DNA of 57,255 bases from Paenibacillus brevis (GCF_018919145.1 NZ_JAHLQJ010000026.1:1-57255), one strand, 5' to 3'. Positions 1 to 7,244 are shown, counted from the stretch's first letter. A program made the numbers and translations. Notes: a model not told the origin generated them from the letters alone.

Positions 1-69
1 AGGAGACTCCAACAAATAAGTGACATTTTCATAGCACAGTTAAGGTGACATTTTCACAGACGATTGACA
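1..69. mobile_element. Probable terminus of an IS21-type insertion sequence
   Basis: The motif TGACATTTTCA occurs twice as a direct repeat (21-31 and 46-56), followed by ATTGACA ending at 69. Read on the minus strand, the end begins TGTCAATC and carries two copies of TGAAAATGTCA. Multiple internal terminal repeats and a TG...CA boundary are typical of IS21-family ends. The transposase genes would lie left of the window, so this is an inference from the end alone. Confidence 0.4.
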
Positions 70-87
70 GATAGAATAAATAGAAAA

Positions 88-116
88 ATCTCCAAGCCGT
101 TATAAGGCTAGGAGAT
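88..116. terminator. Hairpin between IS end and dipeptidase gene
   Basis: ATCTCC-A-AGCC pairs with GGCT-A-GGAGAT around a six-to-seven-base loop, a near-perfect stem with one A-A mismatch. It could terminate transcription coming out of the left-flanking element. The downstream U-run is weak (ATGAAAAAG on plus), but A-rich sequence on the left would serve as a U-run for minus-strand transcription. Confidence 0.4.
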
Positions 117-247
117 GAAAAAGAGCTGTTTAATCCATATCTATTTCCGTTACAATTATATAGTAGAGAAAATATAGTAATTATTGGAGGTTCTATTATG
201 CTGACTTATCTCGCTTATCCCCATGTCCTCGTCTAGCGGCTCTCGGC

Positions 248-1003
248 ATGGCACTAACCATGCTCGCCTCTTCGTCCGGCTTCGACAGCAGGATTGCAGC
301 GGCAGCAGCCCCTGCAACGGCAACTGCCGGCACCGCAGCAACAGTGAATTCACCTACACCCGAAGCTTCAGCACCCAAGGTAGAACGCGGTACACTTCCC
401 AAGGGATTTGTCTACGTAGATGAAGTCATTCCGAGTGCTCTGTATGATATTCGCTATTATAGTGAAGAGAATTTTATCGGCACCCAAATCGACGGATATG
501 AAGCACCGCTGGCTATATTGACCACAGAAGCTGCAAATGCGTTAAAAAAGGTCAATGAGGATCTGGAAAGTCAAGGATACCGCCTCAAGATTATTGATGC
601 CTACCGCCCGCAAAAAGCAGTAAACCATTTTATTGCATGGTCCAAGGATCCGAAGGACACTTTAATGAAGGAAATCTTCTATCCGGATGTAGACAAGAAG
701 AACCTGTTCAAGTCAGGATACCTCTCTTCGAAATCCGGCCACTCCCGGGGCAGCACAGTGGATGTGACCATGGTCTTTAAGCGGACCGGCGAAGAAGTCG
801 ATATGGGAAGCCGCGTCGATTTTCTTGGACCGATCTCTAGCCACGGTACAGATCTGATTAACAAGGAGCAGCGCAAGCACCGCTACATTCTCAAGACCGC
901 CATGGTCAAGCAGAGCTTTAAGCCGTATACCAAGGAATGGTGGCACTACACGCTAAAGAACGAGCCGTTTCCGAGTACGTATTTTAATTTTGATGTGAAG
1001 TAG
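248..1003 (+). CDS. VanX-type D-Ala-D-Ala dipeptidase, signal peptide start probably frameshifted
   Basis: Zinc D-alanyl-D-alanine dipeptidase (peptidase M15D family), which cleaves D-Ala-D-Ala in cell-wall metabolism. Residue numbers are from the ATG at 248: DAYRP with the conserved Arg at about 120, zinc ligands H165 and D172 in SGHSRGSTVD, and catalytic E230 plus ligand H233 in EWWHY. The ATG at 248 has no Shine-Dalgarno. A strong one (GGAGG, 186-190) sits 7 nt before an ATG at 198, but that frame stops at 234. The frame used here stays open upstream and encodes RLAALGMALTMLASSS, a signal-peptide-like stretch. One base therefore appears to be missing between about 200 and 247. No vanH/vanA neighbours are present, so a housekeeping or recycling role is more likely than glycopeptide resistance. 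The 3' end overlaps the convergent radical SAM gene by 20 bp. Confidence 0.85.
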   Translation: MALTMLASSSGFDSRIAAAAAPATATAGTAATVNSPTPEASAPKVERGTLPKGFVYVDEVIPSALYDIRYYSEENFIGTQIDGYEAPLAILTTEAANALKKVNEDLESQGYRLKIIDAYRPQKAVNHFIAWSKDPKDTLMKEIFYPDVDKKNLFKSGYLSSKSGHSRGSTVDVTMVFKRTGEEVDMGSRVDFLGPISSHGTDLINKEQRKHRYILKTAMVKQSFKPYTKEWWHYTLKNEPFPSTYFNFDVK

Positions 1004-2027
1004 GGAATAGCGCCTCATAGGCAGGACATGGCTCCCGATCCAGGAAGTCGCGTAAAGGCTCCGGCATCTCTTCGTAAAGACGGGTCAGAGAGGTTCCTTG
1101 ATAAATGTTGCCGATGATGACTGGATAGCATAGCTCCGATATCAAGATATCCCCGTTCCCATGAAGATGAAGCTGCTTCTTTCCTTCAATGCAATGAGGA
1201 AAATACACGCCCGGCTGTTCCTTGAATCCAAGCTCGGTCATGAAACGGTCCATGCAGGTAAAGTAGAGTGTTGTATCTTCCTTTTTTCTCGCAATCAGGC
1301 TGTTTACGGCTTGCTTGAGCGCCTCCCGGGCAGCAATGGATTTCCAGCCGGTATGATCCATGATGATGCTGTTCTGAATCTCATGCGTCCTTACGCCAAG
1401 CTGATAAACATGGTCGCTGATCTCATCCATCCGGTGCTCGGTCTCACTGAACAGCAGGGTTTCAAGCACCGTATCTATTCCCGCCTGGACACACATCGAG
1501 ATATTCTCCCGAATCTTATAATAGATACTTCGGTGGATTCCGTAATAAGTGGAGAAGTCACCCGCATCAATGAAGTTAAATGAGATATGGATATTCGTCA
1601 GCCCGGCTCCGGCCAGCTGATGAATTCGTTCTTCGTTCAGAAGACTTGCGTTGGAATTGAGCTGGGTATGGATCCCCCGCGAAGAGCAGTAGGCAACCAC
1701 GTCAACACAGTCCTGAAATTTAAGCGTCACTTCCCCGCCGGACAAGCGTACTCTTTTCAAACCGGGCAGTTGTTCAAGCACTTCGATTATTTGAGCCGAC
1801 CCAATGCTGTTTCCGTCATTACGTTTATATGCACAGCAGTAATCACAGCGAAAATTGCAGCTTGAGGTTACGCCGACCTCCAATCCTTCCAACGAATAAA
1901 TATCAGGTTTGTTCATTTCCAATGCTTTATAGGCCATTGTAGCAGCATCCTTCCCTATGTGTTCGCCCGGAGGTGTCATTCCGGCATTTGCGATTATAAG
2001 GTTTTTCCTTGGAGATGAATATGACAA
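984..2027 (-). CDS. Radical SAM protein with YfkAB-like features
   Basis: A 347-aa radical SAM enzyme. The [4Fe-4S]/SAM motif is C57-x3-C61-x2-C64 (CNFRCDYC), followed by the SAM-binding LSGGE around residue 97 and HTQLNSNASL. The C-terminal part has further cysteines (FTCMD, PHCIEG, ELCYP, EPCPAY) that could hold an auxiliary cluster, as in SPASM/twitch proteins. The layout resembles Bacillus YfkAB, whose substrate is not known to me. The start is TTG at 2027, with GAGGA 8 nt upstream. It is divergent from the cupin gene (66 bp between starts) and convergent with the dipeptidase. No small precursor-peptide gene is visible next to it, so a peptide-modification role cannot be claimed. Confidence 0.8.
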   Translation of the reverse strand: MSYSSPRKNLIIANAGMTPPGEHIGKDAATMAYKALEMNKPDIYSLEGLEVGVTSSCNFRCDYCCAYKRNDGNSIGSAQIIEVLEQLPGLKRVRLSGGEVTLKFQDCVDVVAYCSSRGIHTQLNSNASLLNEERIHQLAGAGLTNIHISFNFIDAGDFSTYYGIHRSIYYKIRENISMCVQAGIDTVLETLLFSETEHRMDEISDHVYQLGVRTHEIQNSIIMDHTGWKSIAAREALKQAVNSLIARKKEDTTLYFTCMDRFMTELGFKEQPGVYFPHCIEGKKQLHLHGNGDILISELCYPVIIGNIYQGTSLTRLYEEMPEPLRDFLDREPCPAYEALFPTSHQN

Positions 2028-2093
2028 AATTGATCCTCATCAAGTTTCGTTTTCGGAAATGCAGGTAAAATACAATCAAGGAGGGATTTAATC

Positions 2094-2435
2094 ATGGAAA
2101 AAAACATACTGGGCTCCCTGCAGGAATATCAGGAAGCCCGTTTTACGAAAAGAGTAGCTTTTCAAAAAGGAGAAAGTGTCGTATTTGTGCTTAACTTCAT
2201 GCCCGGGCAGCAATTGCCGGCGCATCAGCATCCGGGTACGCATGTCTTCATTCTTGCTCTGGAAGGTACGGGAACGGTTACCGCTGACGGAACCGCCTAC
2301 GAGCTTCGCAAGGGAGATATCATCCACCTTGAAGGAGACGAGACCTTTGCCTATGTGAATGACGGGCAGGAAAATGCTTCCCTGTACGTAATTTTAACGA
2401 AAACACCGGGGCCCGAATACGCGAAGAACGTTTAA
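2094..2435 (+). CDS. Small single-domain cupin protein
   Basis: A 113-aa protein of the size of a single conserved beta-barrel (cupin_2). The metal-site motif is visible as HQHPGTHVFILALEGTG around residues 44-60, followed by the second motif, GDIIHLEGDETFAYVNDG. The start is supported by AAGGAGGG 7 nt upstream. Such small cupins bind a metal or a small ligand; the substrate cannot be read from the sequence. It is divergent from the radical SAM gene and may share its regulatory region. It ends 5 bp before the convergent exoribonuclease gene, so there is no room for a long terminator. Confidence 0.85.
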   Translation: MEKNILGSLQEYQEARFTKRVAFQKGESVVFVLNFMPGQQLPAHQHPGTHVFILALEGTGTVTADGTAYELRKGDIIHLEGDETFAYVNDGQENASLYVILTKTPGPEYAKNV

Positions 2436-2440
2436 ACCGT

Positions 2441-3397
2441 TTAGATCCGGGTCTTGTATATCGCCTTATTTTCCAATCCCCTAATCATAGGGGTCCATTC
2501 ATCCTTGTCCGGGGTAGTGTTCATCGCATCTTCCACCATTTGCATCTTGGCATCGAGTGCATCGATGTGATGGAGTGCCACTGCCTCGGCCATTTGTGGT
2601 TGAACCGGACTTCCCCATTCCCCCAAATTATGATGAGACAGCACCAAATGCTGCAGTGCAATTACCTTCGGAGAATCAGCCGCGATCCCCATCTTCAGAG
2701 CTGCTTCCGTAATCCAGCTTGAAGCCATCGCGATATGTCCCAGCAGCTTGCCCGGTACGCTGTATTCTGAGACAATGCCAAGCTGGGCAACCATTTCTTC
2801 CGGCTTCGCAATATCATGCAGAATAATCCCCGCCTTTAACAAGTCAGCGTTCAGGAACGGCCGCTGCTTGCAGAGGAACTCCCCGAGCTCAAGCATGCGA
2901 ACCATATGATAAGCCAGCCCGCCGTAATAGTTATGGTGGTGAGTCTTGGCTGCCGGCGCCTGCTCCAGCTGATTTTCCACCTTTTGAACACAGAACTCTA
3001 CAATTTCCCGAAGCTCCGGGTCTTTAATTTCCTGTACAATCTTCATGATAGTCTGAACCAAAGTATCGGACGGGACCGGTGCAGAACGGATAAAATCGGT
3101 AAGCTTAACCTGATCTTCCTCTTTTGCAGGTCTGATCTGCAAAATCTTGATCTGAAGCTTATCCCGATAAGTCTGTACAAGCCCCTTCACCTTCACCAGC
3201 CCCATCGGGAAGAAGGTTTCCTTGTCCAGCGCAGAAGCATCCCACAGCTTGGCCGGCAATTCACCGCTGCTATCACATAATACGATATCCAAATAATCCT
3301 TAGGAGGCGTATTGTTTGTTTGCTTGATCTCGACCTCCTTCAACAGATAAAAACCTACGAACTCATCCTGGCTATTCAATTGATTAATCAATGTCAC
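2441..3397 (-). CDS. yhaM: 3'-5' exoribonuclease YhaM-like (OB fold + HD)
   Basis: About 318 aa, close to the Bacillus YhaM length. The N-terminal OB-fold-like nucleic-acid-binding segment (DIVLCDSSGELPAKLWD) is followed by an HD phosphohydrolase domain, with HHHNYYGGLAYHMVRM, then the diagnostic LHDIAKPEEM and a later LSHHNLGEWG. Family members degrade RNA or single-stranded DNA from the 3' end with metal ions. The start is GTG at 3397, preceded by GGAGGA 7 nt upstream. The more upstream in-frame GTG at 3412 would leave the Shine-Dalgarno inside the gene. An intergenic mobile-type repeat lies immediately upstream. Confidence 0.85.
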   Translation of the reverse strand: MTLINQLNSQDEFVGFYLLKEVEIKQTNNTPPKDYLDIVLCDSSGELPAKLWDASALDKETFFPMGLVKVKGLVQTYRDKLQIKILQIRPAKEEDQVKLTDFIRSAPVPSDTLVQTIMKIVQEIKDPELREIVEFCVQKVENQLEQAPAAKTHHHNYYGGLAYHMVRMLELGEFLCKQRPFLNADLLKAGIILHDIAKPEEMVAQLGIVSEYSVPGKLLGHIAMASSWITEAALKMGIAADSPKVIALQHLVLSHHNLGEWGSPVQPQMAEAVALHHIDALDAKMQMVEDAMNTTPDKDEWTPMIRGLENKAIYKTRI

Positions 3398-3430
3398 GGG
3401 CGATTCCTCCACACACTTCGTAAGATTACT

Positions 3431-3460
3431 ACTTCGTGATCAAAAACTGATTTTTTGAAC
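3431..3460 (+). repeat. Solo right end of element family I
   Basis: The sequence ACTTCGTGATCAAAA...TTTTTTGAAC matches the right-hand end of the complete element at 3478-3645 (there at 3616-3645). It sits directly in front of that element's left end. It looks like the remains of a second copy that was deleted or nested. Confidence 0.7.
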
Positions 3461-3477
3461 TTCCTCGTTCAATAAAG

Positions 3478-3645
3478 GTTCAAAAGGTCAGCTTTTCAGC
3501 ACCGAGAAGGTTGCGAGAACCCGAAGAAGGAGGAACGGAGTGTAGGAGAACCCTACATGAGTACCGGACTTCAAGGGTGAACGCAAGATTCGATGCCGAG
3601 TCAACTTCCCGAACCACTTCGTGATCAAAAGCTGACTTTTTGAAC
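3478..3645 (+). repeat. Dispersed intergenic element family I, copy A
   Basis: The left end is GTTCAAAAGGTCAGCTTTTC and the right end AAAAGCTGACTTTTTGAAC, which are terminal inverted repeats of about 19 bp. The core contains CAGCACCGAGAAGG, GAAGAAGGAGGAACGG and GGTGAACGCAAGATTCGATG, all shared with copies B (12117-12342) and C (33926-34063). The middle holds a small inverted repeat, TGTAGG...CCTACA, that copy C lacks. It lies between the FMN-protein stop and the yhaM start. No transposase is encoded. See the findings. Confidence 0.85.
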
Positions 3646-3662
3646 TTCCTCTATTATACAGC

Positions 3663-3711
3663 AAAAAACAAGCTTGCTCCGCTTCATAAGGAAGGAAACA
3701 AGCTTGTTTTG
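3663..3711 (-). terminator. Rho-independent terminator of the FMN-protein gene
   Basis: ACAAGCTTG is repeated as an inverted pair (3668-3676 and 3698-3706) with a loop of about 21 nt. It is followed on the minus strand by a run of six or more U residues. It sits 37 bp past the minus-strand stop at 3748. Confidence 0.8.
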
Positions 3712-3747
3712 CTCAATAGAGCTGGTTCATACCGCTAGAATCAGCTA

Positions 3748-5937
3748 TTAAATTCCGGCATTTTCAAGCGCTGATTTAATAGCTTCTACGACTTTGCCGG
3801 AGACCGCCTTCACTTCATCGCTGTCTCCGAAGGCTGCCGGGCGGTATCCATACTTATGGAGTCCATTCGTTGTGCCTTCTTCAATCTCTTGTCTAACCGC
3901 CAATTGGTCAGCAGACAGCTTGTCGTCCGCGATAATTTTGCCGGCTTGATCAAGGAAGTAGACCTGCATTTTCACAGGAATATTCTTCTCGATAGTAGCC
4001 ATAACATAGACCGATTTGTCGGAGTTCGTACCTGGGAATACGCCATTAGCATAGGCCGTCTTATACGATTCCGAAACCTCTGCTCTCTTGTATGCCTGAC
4101 TTACCGCAGACTTCAAAGCTTCGCTGCTGCTGGTAGCGCCAGATACAGCATCGACTTGTGCAGCATTCTCGCGGGTAGCTCCATTAATGAAGCTTGCCTT
4201 CAGGATCGGAATCGCTCTGATCACATCTGCATAGGCAGAGGATCCGCGGTCAACCAGGTTGACACCCACACGGTACAGATCAACCGCTACGATTTTTCCG
4301 TTACGAAGAGTTACATCCGCCTGATTCGCACCCTTATCATAAGCGCCGCCATAACCGGTGAACTTACCGTCTTTGTAGTTGCTTTGTGTCTTGGAGGCGT
4401 TATCCAACGCATCCTGCAAGGCAGCCTTGGCTGCGAGCGTCAATCCGCCCTCACCGCCGATGGAGCCCAAGTTTGCGCCCTTCAGCACGAGACCCTCATT
4501 GGCCGCTGCCACAAATGCTTGTTGAGCTTCAGACAGGTCTTCATTCTTAATCAGCTTGCCTGCTTCATCGAACAGATACGTCGTTACCTTGGCAACCTTA
4601 TCATTCTGAATATCTGCAAGAAGGAGTACGCGGGACTGGTTATCTACCCCTGCGAATGTACCTTCAAAGTATTTCTTGCCATCCTGTACAGCCAGCGCTT
4701 TCTCAAACGCTCTCTCTACGGCTTCATTCCAGCTGTGGCTGCTCTCGGTTGCTCCGGAGATCGCATCCGCATCACTGTAATTATCAATATAGGAGCCATT
4801 TGCAAGCAACTTGGCAGTCATTGGCGCATTGGCCTTGACCACGTCAGCATAAGCTGTGTCTCCACGGTCCAGCAGATTCGCACCAAGTCTGTACAATTGT
4901 ACGTCTACGAGCTTGCCATTGCGGATATAAATATCCGCTCTTTCTACTCCCTTATCTCTTGCCTCACCATAAGCGGAGTAGAATCCGTCAATATACTTCA
5001 CACCACTATCAATCTTGGCATTTTGTTCGGCATCCCAGAAAGCATTAATTGCAGCCTTGAATTCCGCTTCCATTCCCTTCACTGCCACGGCCTTTGTGCC
5101 TTGATAGAGCAGGGCATTAGCCAGCGTGTATACCTCTTTTGCCTGTTCAGCCGTCATGTTGGCTTCATCAATGGCCTCGCCCTTCTCAGTCAGCGGATAA
5201 ACCTTAACGCCGAGCAGGCGGTTGGCATCATAATTTGCAAACACCATATATTTGCCTTCAGGATCCACGCCCATGTGCTCACCTTCGAAGTAAACCTTGC
5301 CAGCAGGTTTCTCAACGAGCGCTCTTTCAAAGGCACGATCCACTGCAAGCTTCCAGCCATCGCAAGAACGGGTTGCACCGGAGACCACATCAACTTCAGC
5401 AGCCTGTTCCCGGGTCTTGCCGATGATGCTGCTCGTCATTGGCTCATAGGCTTGCCAGAGCCCGCTGTAATTGTTGCGAACATCGCGGTCGATCAGCTTA
5501 GGGCTGGTACGCAGCAACTCCAGATCTGCTACCTTGCCATCCTTAATGGTGACCTTGGCTCCTTCTGTTCCTTTGGAATAGGCGTTGCCGTAAGTAACAT
5601 AGACGCCATCCTTGTATGGATTGGCCGGTGTTACCACAGGCTCAGCAGCAGGTTCTGTTTTTGGTGTTGTCGTTGCTGGTGTTGTTGTCTTTGCAGGGGT
5701 TGTCGTCGACTTCGCCGGAGTTGTTGTCTTGGATGGTGTAGTCGTCTTGGACGGTGTAGTTGTCTTGGACGGTGTAGTCGTCTTCGCAGGCTCCTTGGAC
5801 GGAGTGGTTGAAGCCTCCTCTGATGCGGCAGAGACTGCATCGATGTTATTGATTTTGAGCGGTGATAAATCTACGGTCAGCGCAAGCGATGACAATACCA
5901 TTGTCGCACTAAGTGTAACGGCAATAAATTTTTTCAA
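3748..5937 (-). CDS. Secreted multi-FMN protein with three flavinylation units
   Basis: About 729 aa from a TTG at 5937, which has AAAGGAGAGG 8 nt upstream; longer forms would hide the signal peptide. Signal peptide ~1-38 (KKFIAVTLSATMVLSSLAL), then a Thr/Pro/Ser/Lys linker ~43-105 with TTTPSK repeats, likely wall-spanning. Next come three FMN-binding domains starting at about 108, 315 and 521. Each carries the ApbE flavinylation motif D-x-x-S-G-A-T, with acceptor threonines T189, T397 and T602. Each is followed by a related domain of ~100 aa (from about 214, 420 and 626) that lacks the SGAT motif. Covalent FMN on extracytosolic proteins supports electron transfer across the wall in PplA-type systems; that role is inferred here. 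No ApbE or NADH dehydrogenase gene is in the window. No transmembrane anchor, lipobox or LPXTG motif was seen. Confidence 0.85.
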   Translation of the reverse strand: MKKFIAVTLSATMVLSSLALTVDLSPLKINNIDAVSAASEEASTTPSKEPAKTTTPSKTTTPSKTTTPSKTTTPAKSTTTPAKTTTPATTTPKTEPAAEPVVTPANPYKDGVYVTYGNAYSKGTEGAKVTIKDGKVADLELLRTSPKLIDRDVRNNYSGLWQAYEPMTSSIIGKTREQAAEVDVVSGATRSCDGWKLAVDRAFERALVEKPAGKVYFEGEHMGVDPEGKYMVFANYDANRLLGVKVYPLTEKGEAIDEANMTAEQAKEVYTLANALLYQGTKAVAVKGMEAEFKAAINAFWDAEQNAKIDSGVKYIDGFYSAYGEARDKGVERADIYIRNGKLVDVQLYRLGANLLDRGDTAYADVVKANAPMTAKLLANGSYIDNYSDADAISGATESSHSWNEAVERAFEKALAVQDGKKYFEGTFAGVDNQSRVLLLADIQNDKVAKVTTYLFDEAGKLIKNEDLSEAQQAFVAAANEGLVLKGANLGSIGGEGGLTLAAKAALQDALDNASKTQSNYKDGKFTGYGGAYDKGANQADVTLRNGKIVAVDLYRVGVNLVDRGSSAYADVIRAIPILKASFINGATRENAAQVDAVSGATSSSEALKSAVSQAYKRAEVSESYKTAYANGVFPGTNSDKSVYVMATIEKNIPVKMQVYFLDQAGKIIADDKLSADQLAVRQEIEEGTTNGLHKYGYRPAAFGDSDEVKAVSGKVVEAIKSALENAGI
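5723..5776 (-). repeat. 18-bp in-frame tandem repeat in the linker of the FMN protein
   Basis: Three head-to-tail 18-bp units (5723-5740, 5741-5758, 5759-5776) differ at one or two bases. They encode TTTPSK hexapeptides, with degenerate TTTPAK versions beside them. In-frame units of this kind can change the linker length by slippage without breaking the reading frame. Confidence 0.8.
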
Positions 5938-6072
5938 GTTCTGTCCCTCTCCTTTACAAAAATATGAAGTATGTAGCACCTTTGATGTACGGAATAAGTC
6001 ATTGTACATCTTTCCCGTCTTAATCCATCCTCCCCCTCGACCATTCCCCAACCGCCAGCCTCTTGCATTTGA

Positions 6073-6088
6073 AGTGATTTTTTTCACA
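6073..6088 (-). promoter_or_regulatory. CRP/FNR-type box, promoter-proximal
   Basis: On the minus strand this reads TGTGA-AAAAAA-TCACT, which matches the TGTGA-N6-TCAC(A/T) dyad of CRP/FNR-family regulators. It lies about 84 bp (8 helical turns) downstream of the box at 6157-6172, in the leader of the FMN-protein gene. No good -10 lies at class II spacing from it, so it may be repressive or fortuitous. Confidence 0.45.
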
Positions 6089-6132
6089 TTTTATGCTATA
6101 CAAAAAAATCCGGCATTTGGCGTTGATTTATG

Positions 6133-6172
6133 ATACTAAGAAAGGAAAAATGTATCTGTGAAATGAATCACA
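6133..6172 (-). promoter_or_regulatory. CRP/FNR-type box with spaced -10, upstream of the FMN-protein gene
   Basis: TGTGA-AATGAA-TCACA (6157-6172) is a perfect dyad of the CRP/FNR class. On the minus strand, TAGTAT (6133-6138) follows at a spacing that puts the box centre near -39, close to the class II activator position. No good -35 hexamer is present, as expected of an activator-dependent promoter. The implied leader is about 190 nt. The rest of 5938-6282 shows no gene. Confidence 0.5.
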
Positions 6173-6282
6173 ACCACAGGAACATTTGTCACTCTTGTGT
6201 GAAAAATCGCTTCATCAAACCGCTTGACGGATTTCAGGCGGTACAGCTTCTCACTGTTCCCGCCTGATAATATCTCCCTTGA

Positions 6283-6603
6283 TTAGTCAAAGTCCCAGGG
6301 CTTGTCGTCAATAAGCTTGCCGCTTGTCAGAACACAATCTGCAACCCAGACAGTTTCGAGCGCCCCCGGCTTTCCCCGGGGAAGCGAAGGAGTTTCAATC
6401 GCAGCTACCGCAACACTCGGATCATTCCCTATTTCCTGAATAGACTCTTCCCCTTCTGTATATTCTTCCACAGGTGTAACATCCGGATAGTAATGCAGCA
6501 TCAATTTCTTTCGGTTTGAGGATTCGCTTGTTCCAGAATAATTCGGACTAAACAACGACTTTATAGAATTACGTGACTTGATGGCGCCCATTTGTTTTTT
6601 CAA
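6283..6603 (-). CDS. Hypothetical 106-aa acidic protein
   Basis: I do not recognise this protein. The start is TTG at 6603 with AAAGGAGAGAG upstream. The first ~35 residues are basic and Ser/Asn-rich (KKQMGAIKSRNSIKSLFS). The rest is acidic and Pro/Glu-rich, and it ends in DDKPWDFD. There is one cysteine (VADCVLTSG), no signal peptide and no membrane segment. It lies upstream of the FMN-protein gene on the same strand, but a regulatory region with CRP/FNR boxes separates them. Strong ribosome-binding sequence and coding-like composition support it as a real gene; the function is unknown. Confidence 0.6.
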   Translation of the reverse strand: MKKQMGAIKSRNSIKSLFSPNYSGTSESSNRKKLMLHYYPDVTPVEEYTEGEESIQEIGNDPSVAVAAIETPSLPRGKPGALETVWVADCVLTSGKLIDDKPWDFD

Positions 6604-6776
6604 GACCGCTCTCTCCTTTTACCCAGTTCATACTCTCCTGCATCATATGCATGGGCCTAGGCGATCGTCACTAATATACAGCTCTATCACCGCAGTTTCG
6701 TGTGAGAGCCCAGCAACGCAGCAATATAAAACTGGCTAGTGATCTGCGTGCGCACCGTAGGCTCGCCCTTTTATGC

Positions 6777-7244
6777 TCAGTTGCTTTGCTGACCTGCGTC
6801 TTCGCCTGCCAAGGATTCGGTGCCATGCTCAGGCTTGTCCTTCGCCGCCCACAAGCACACGATGATAAGAACCGCAGCAATCAGCGCCAGCAAAGGAATC
6901 GTGATGAATCCCCACCAGTTAATATAGTCGAAATTACACGGAATGCCGACTTTGCATGGCAGCAGCTCAGACATAAATGGAACCTTCTGAAGCGCATAAT
7001 GGTAGACAGAGATGACTGCTCCCACGGCACTTAACGGAATCGAATACGTAATGATGTTCCGGTCCTGGCGATAGGCGGCAATCCCGAGCAGGATCACCTG
7101 AGGATACATAAATATACGTTGAAACCAGCATAGCCTGCAAGGCTCATAATGCAGGACTTCACTAAGATATAAGCTTCCTGCCGTCGCTACAAGGGATACA
7201 AGCCATGCCATATAAATTCCGTAGTTCCGGAAAAATGAGCGCAT
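6777..7244 (-). CDS. bdbC: Disulfide bond formation protein BdbC (DsbB family)
   Basis: A 155-aa integral membrane thiol oxidase that passes electrons from the extracytosolic oxidase BdbD to quinone. Four hydrophobic segments are visible. The redox pairs are C-x2-C in EPCRLCWFQR (residues ~36-39) and a second pair, CKVGIPC, in the second loop near residue 100. This is the DsbB layout with a longer second pair, as usual for BdbC. The C-terminal tail is short, charged and cytoplasmic. It starts 17 bp after the bdbD stop and is almost certainly cotranscribed with it. Confidence 0.9.
   Translation of the reverse strand: MRSFFRNYGIYMAWLVSLVATAGSLYLSEVLHYEPCRLCWFQRIFMYPQVILLGIAAYRQDRNIITYSIPLSAVGAVISVYHYALQKVPFMSELLPCKVGIPCNFDYINWWGFITIPLLALIAAVLIIVCLWAAKDKPEHGTESLAGEDAGQQSN

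Noticed and set aside
64..178. Promoters for the dipeptidase gene (TTGACA at 64; TTACAA-17-TATAGT at 150-178)
   Set aside because: The first has no -10 at the right distance. The second would start transcription at the Shine-Dalgarno itself.
248..1003. Glycopeptide resistance cluster based on the VanX-type gene
   Set aside because: No vanH, vanA-type ligase, vanR or vanS lies nearby. The neighbouring genes are unrelated.
984..2435. RiPP-type cluster made of radical SAM protein and cupin
   Set aside because: I found no small precursor gene with a ribosome site within 2 kb, and the radical SAM protein resembles the YfkAB type.
3856..5811. Open frame of 651 codons on the plus strand, opposite the FMN-protein gene
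   Set aside because: It has no ribosome site, its translation is Cys/Arg-rich and low in structure, and it mirrors the codon bias of the minus-strand gene, which has clear domains.
5938..6087. N-terminal extension of the FMN protein to 6087
   Set aside because: It would bury the signal peptide 50 residues inside. TTG 5937 has AAAGGAGAGG at proper spacing.
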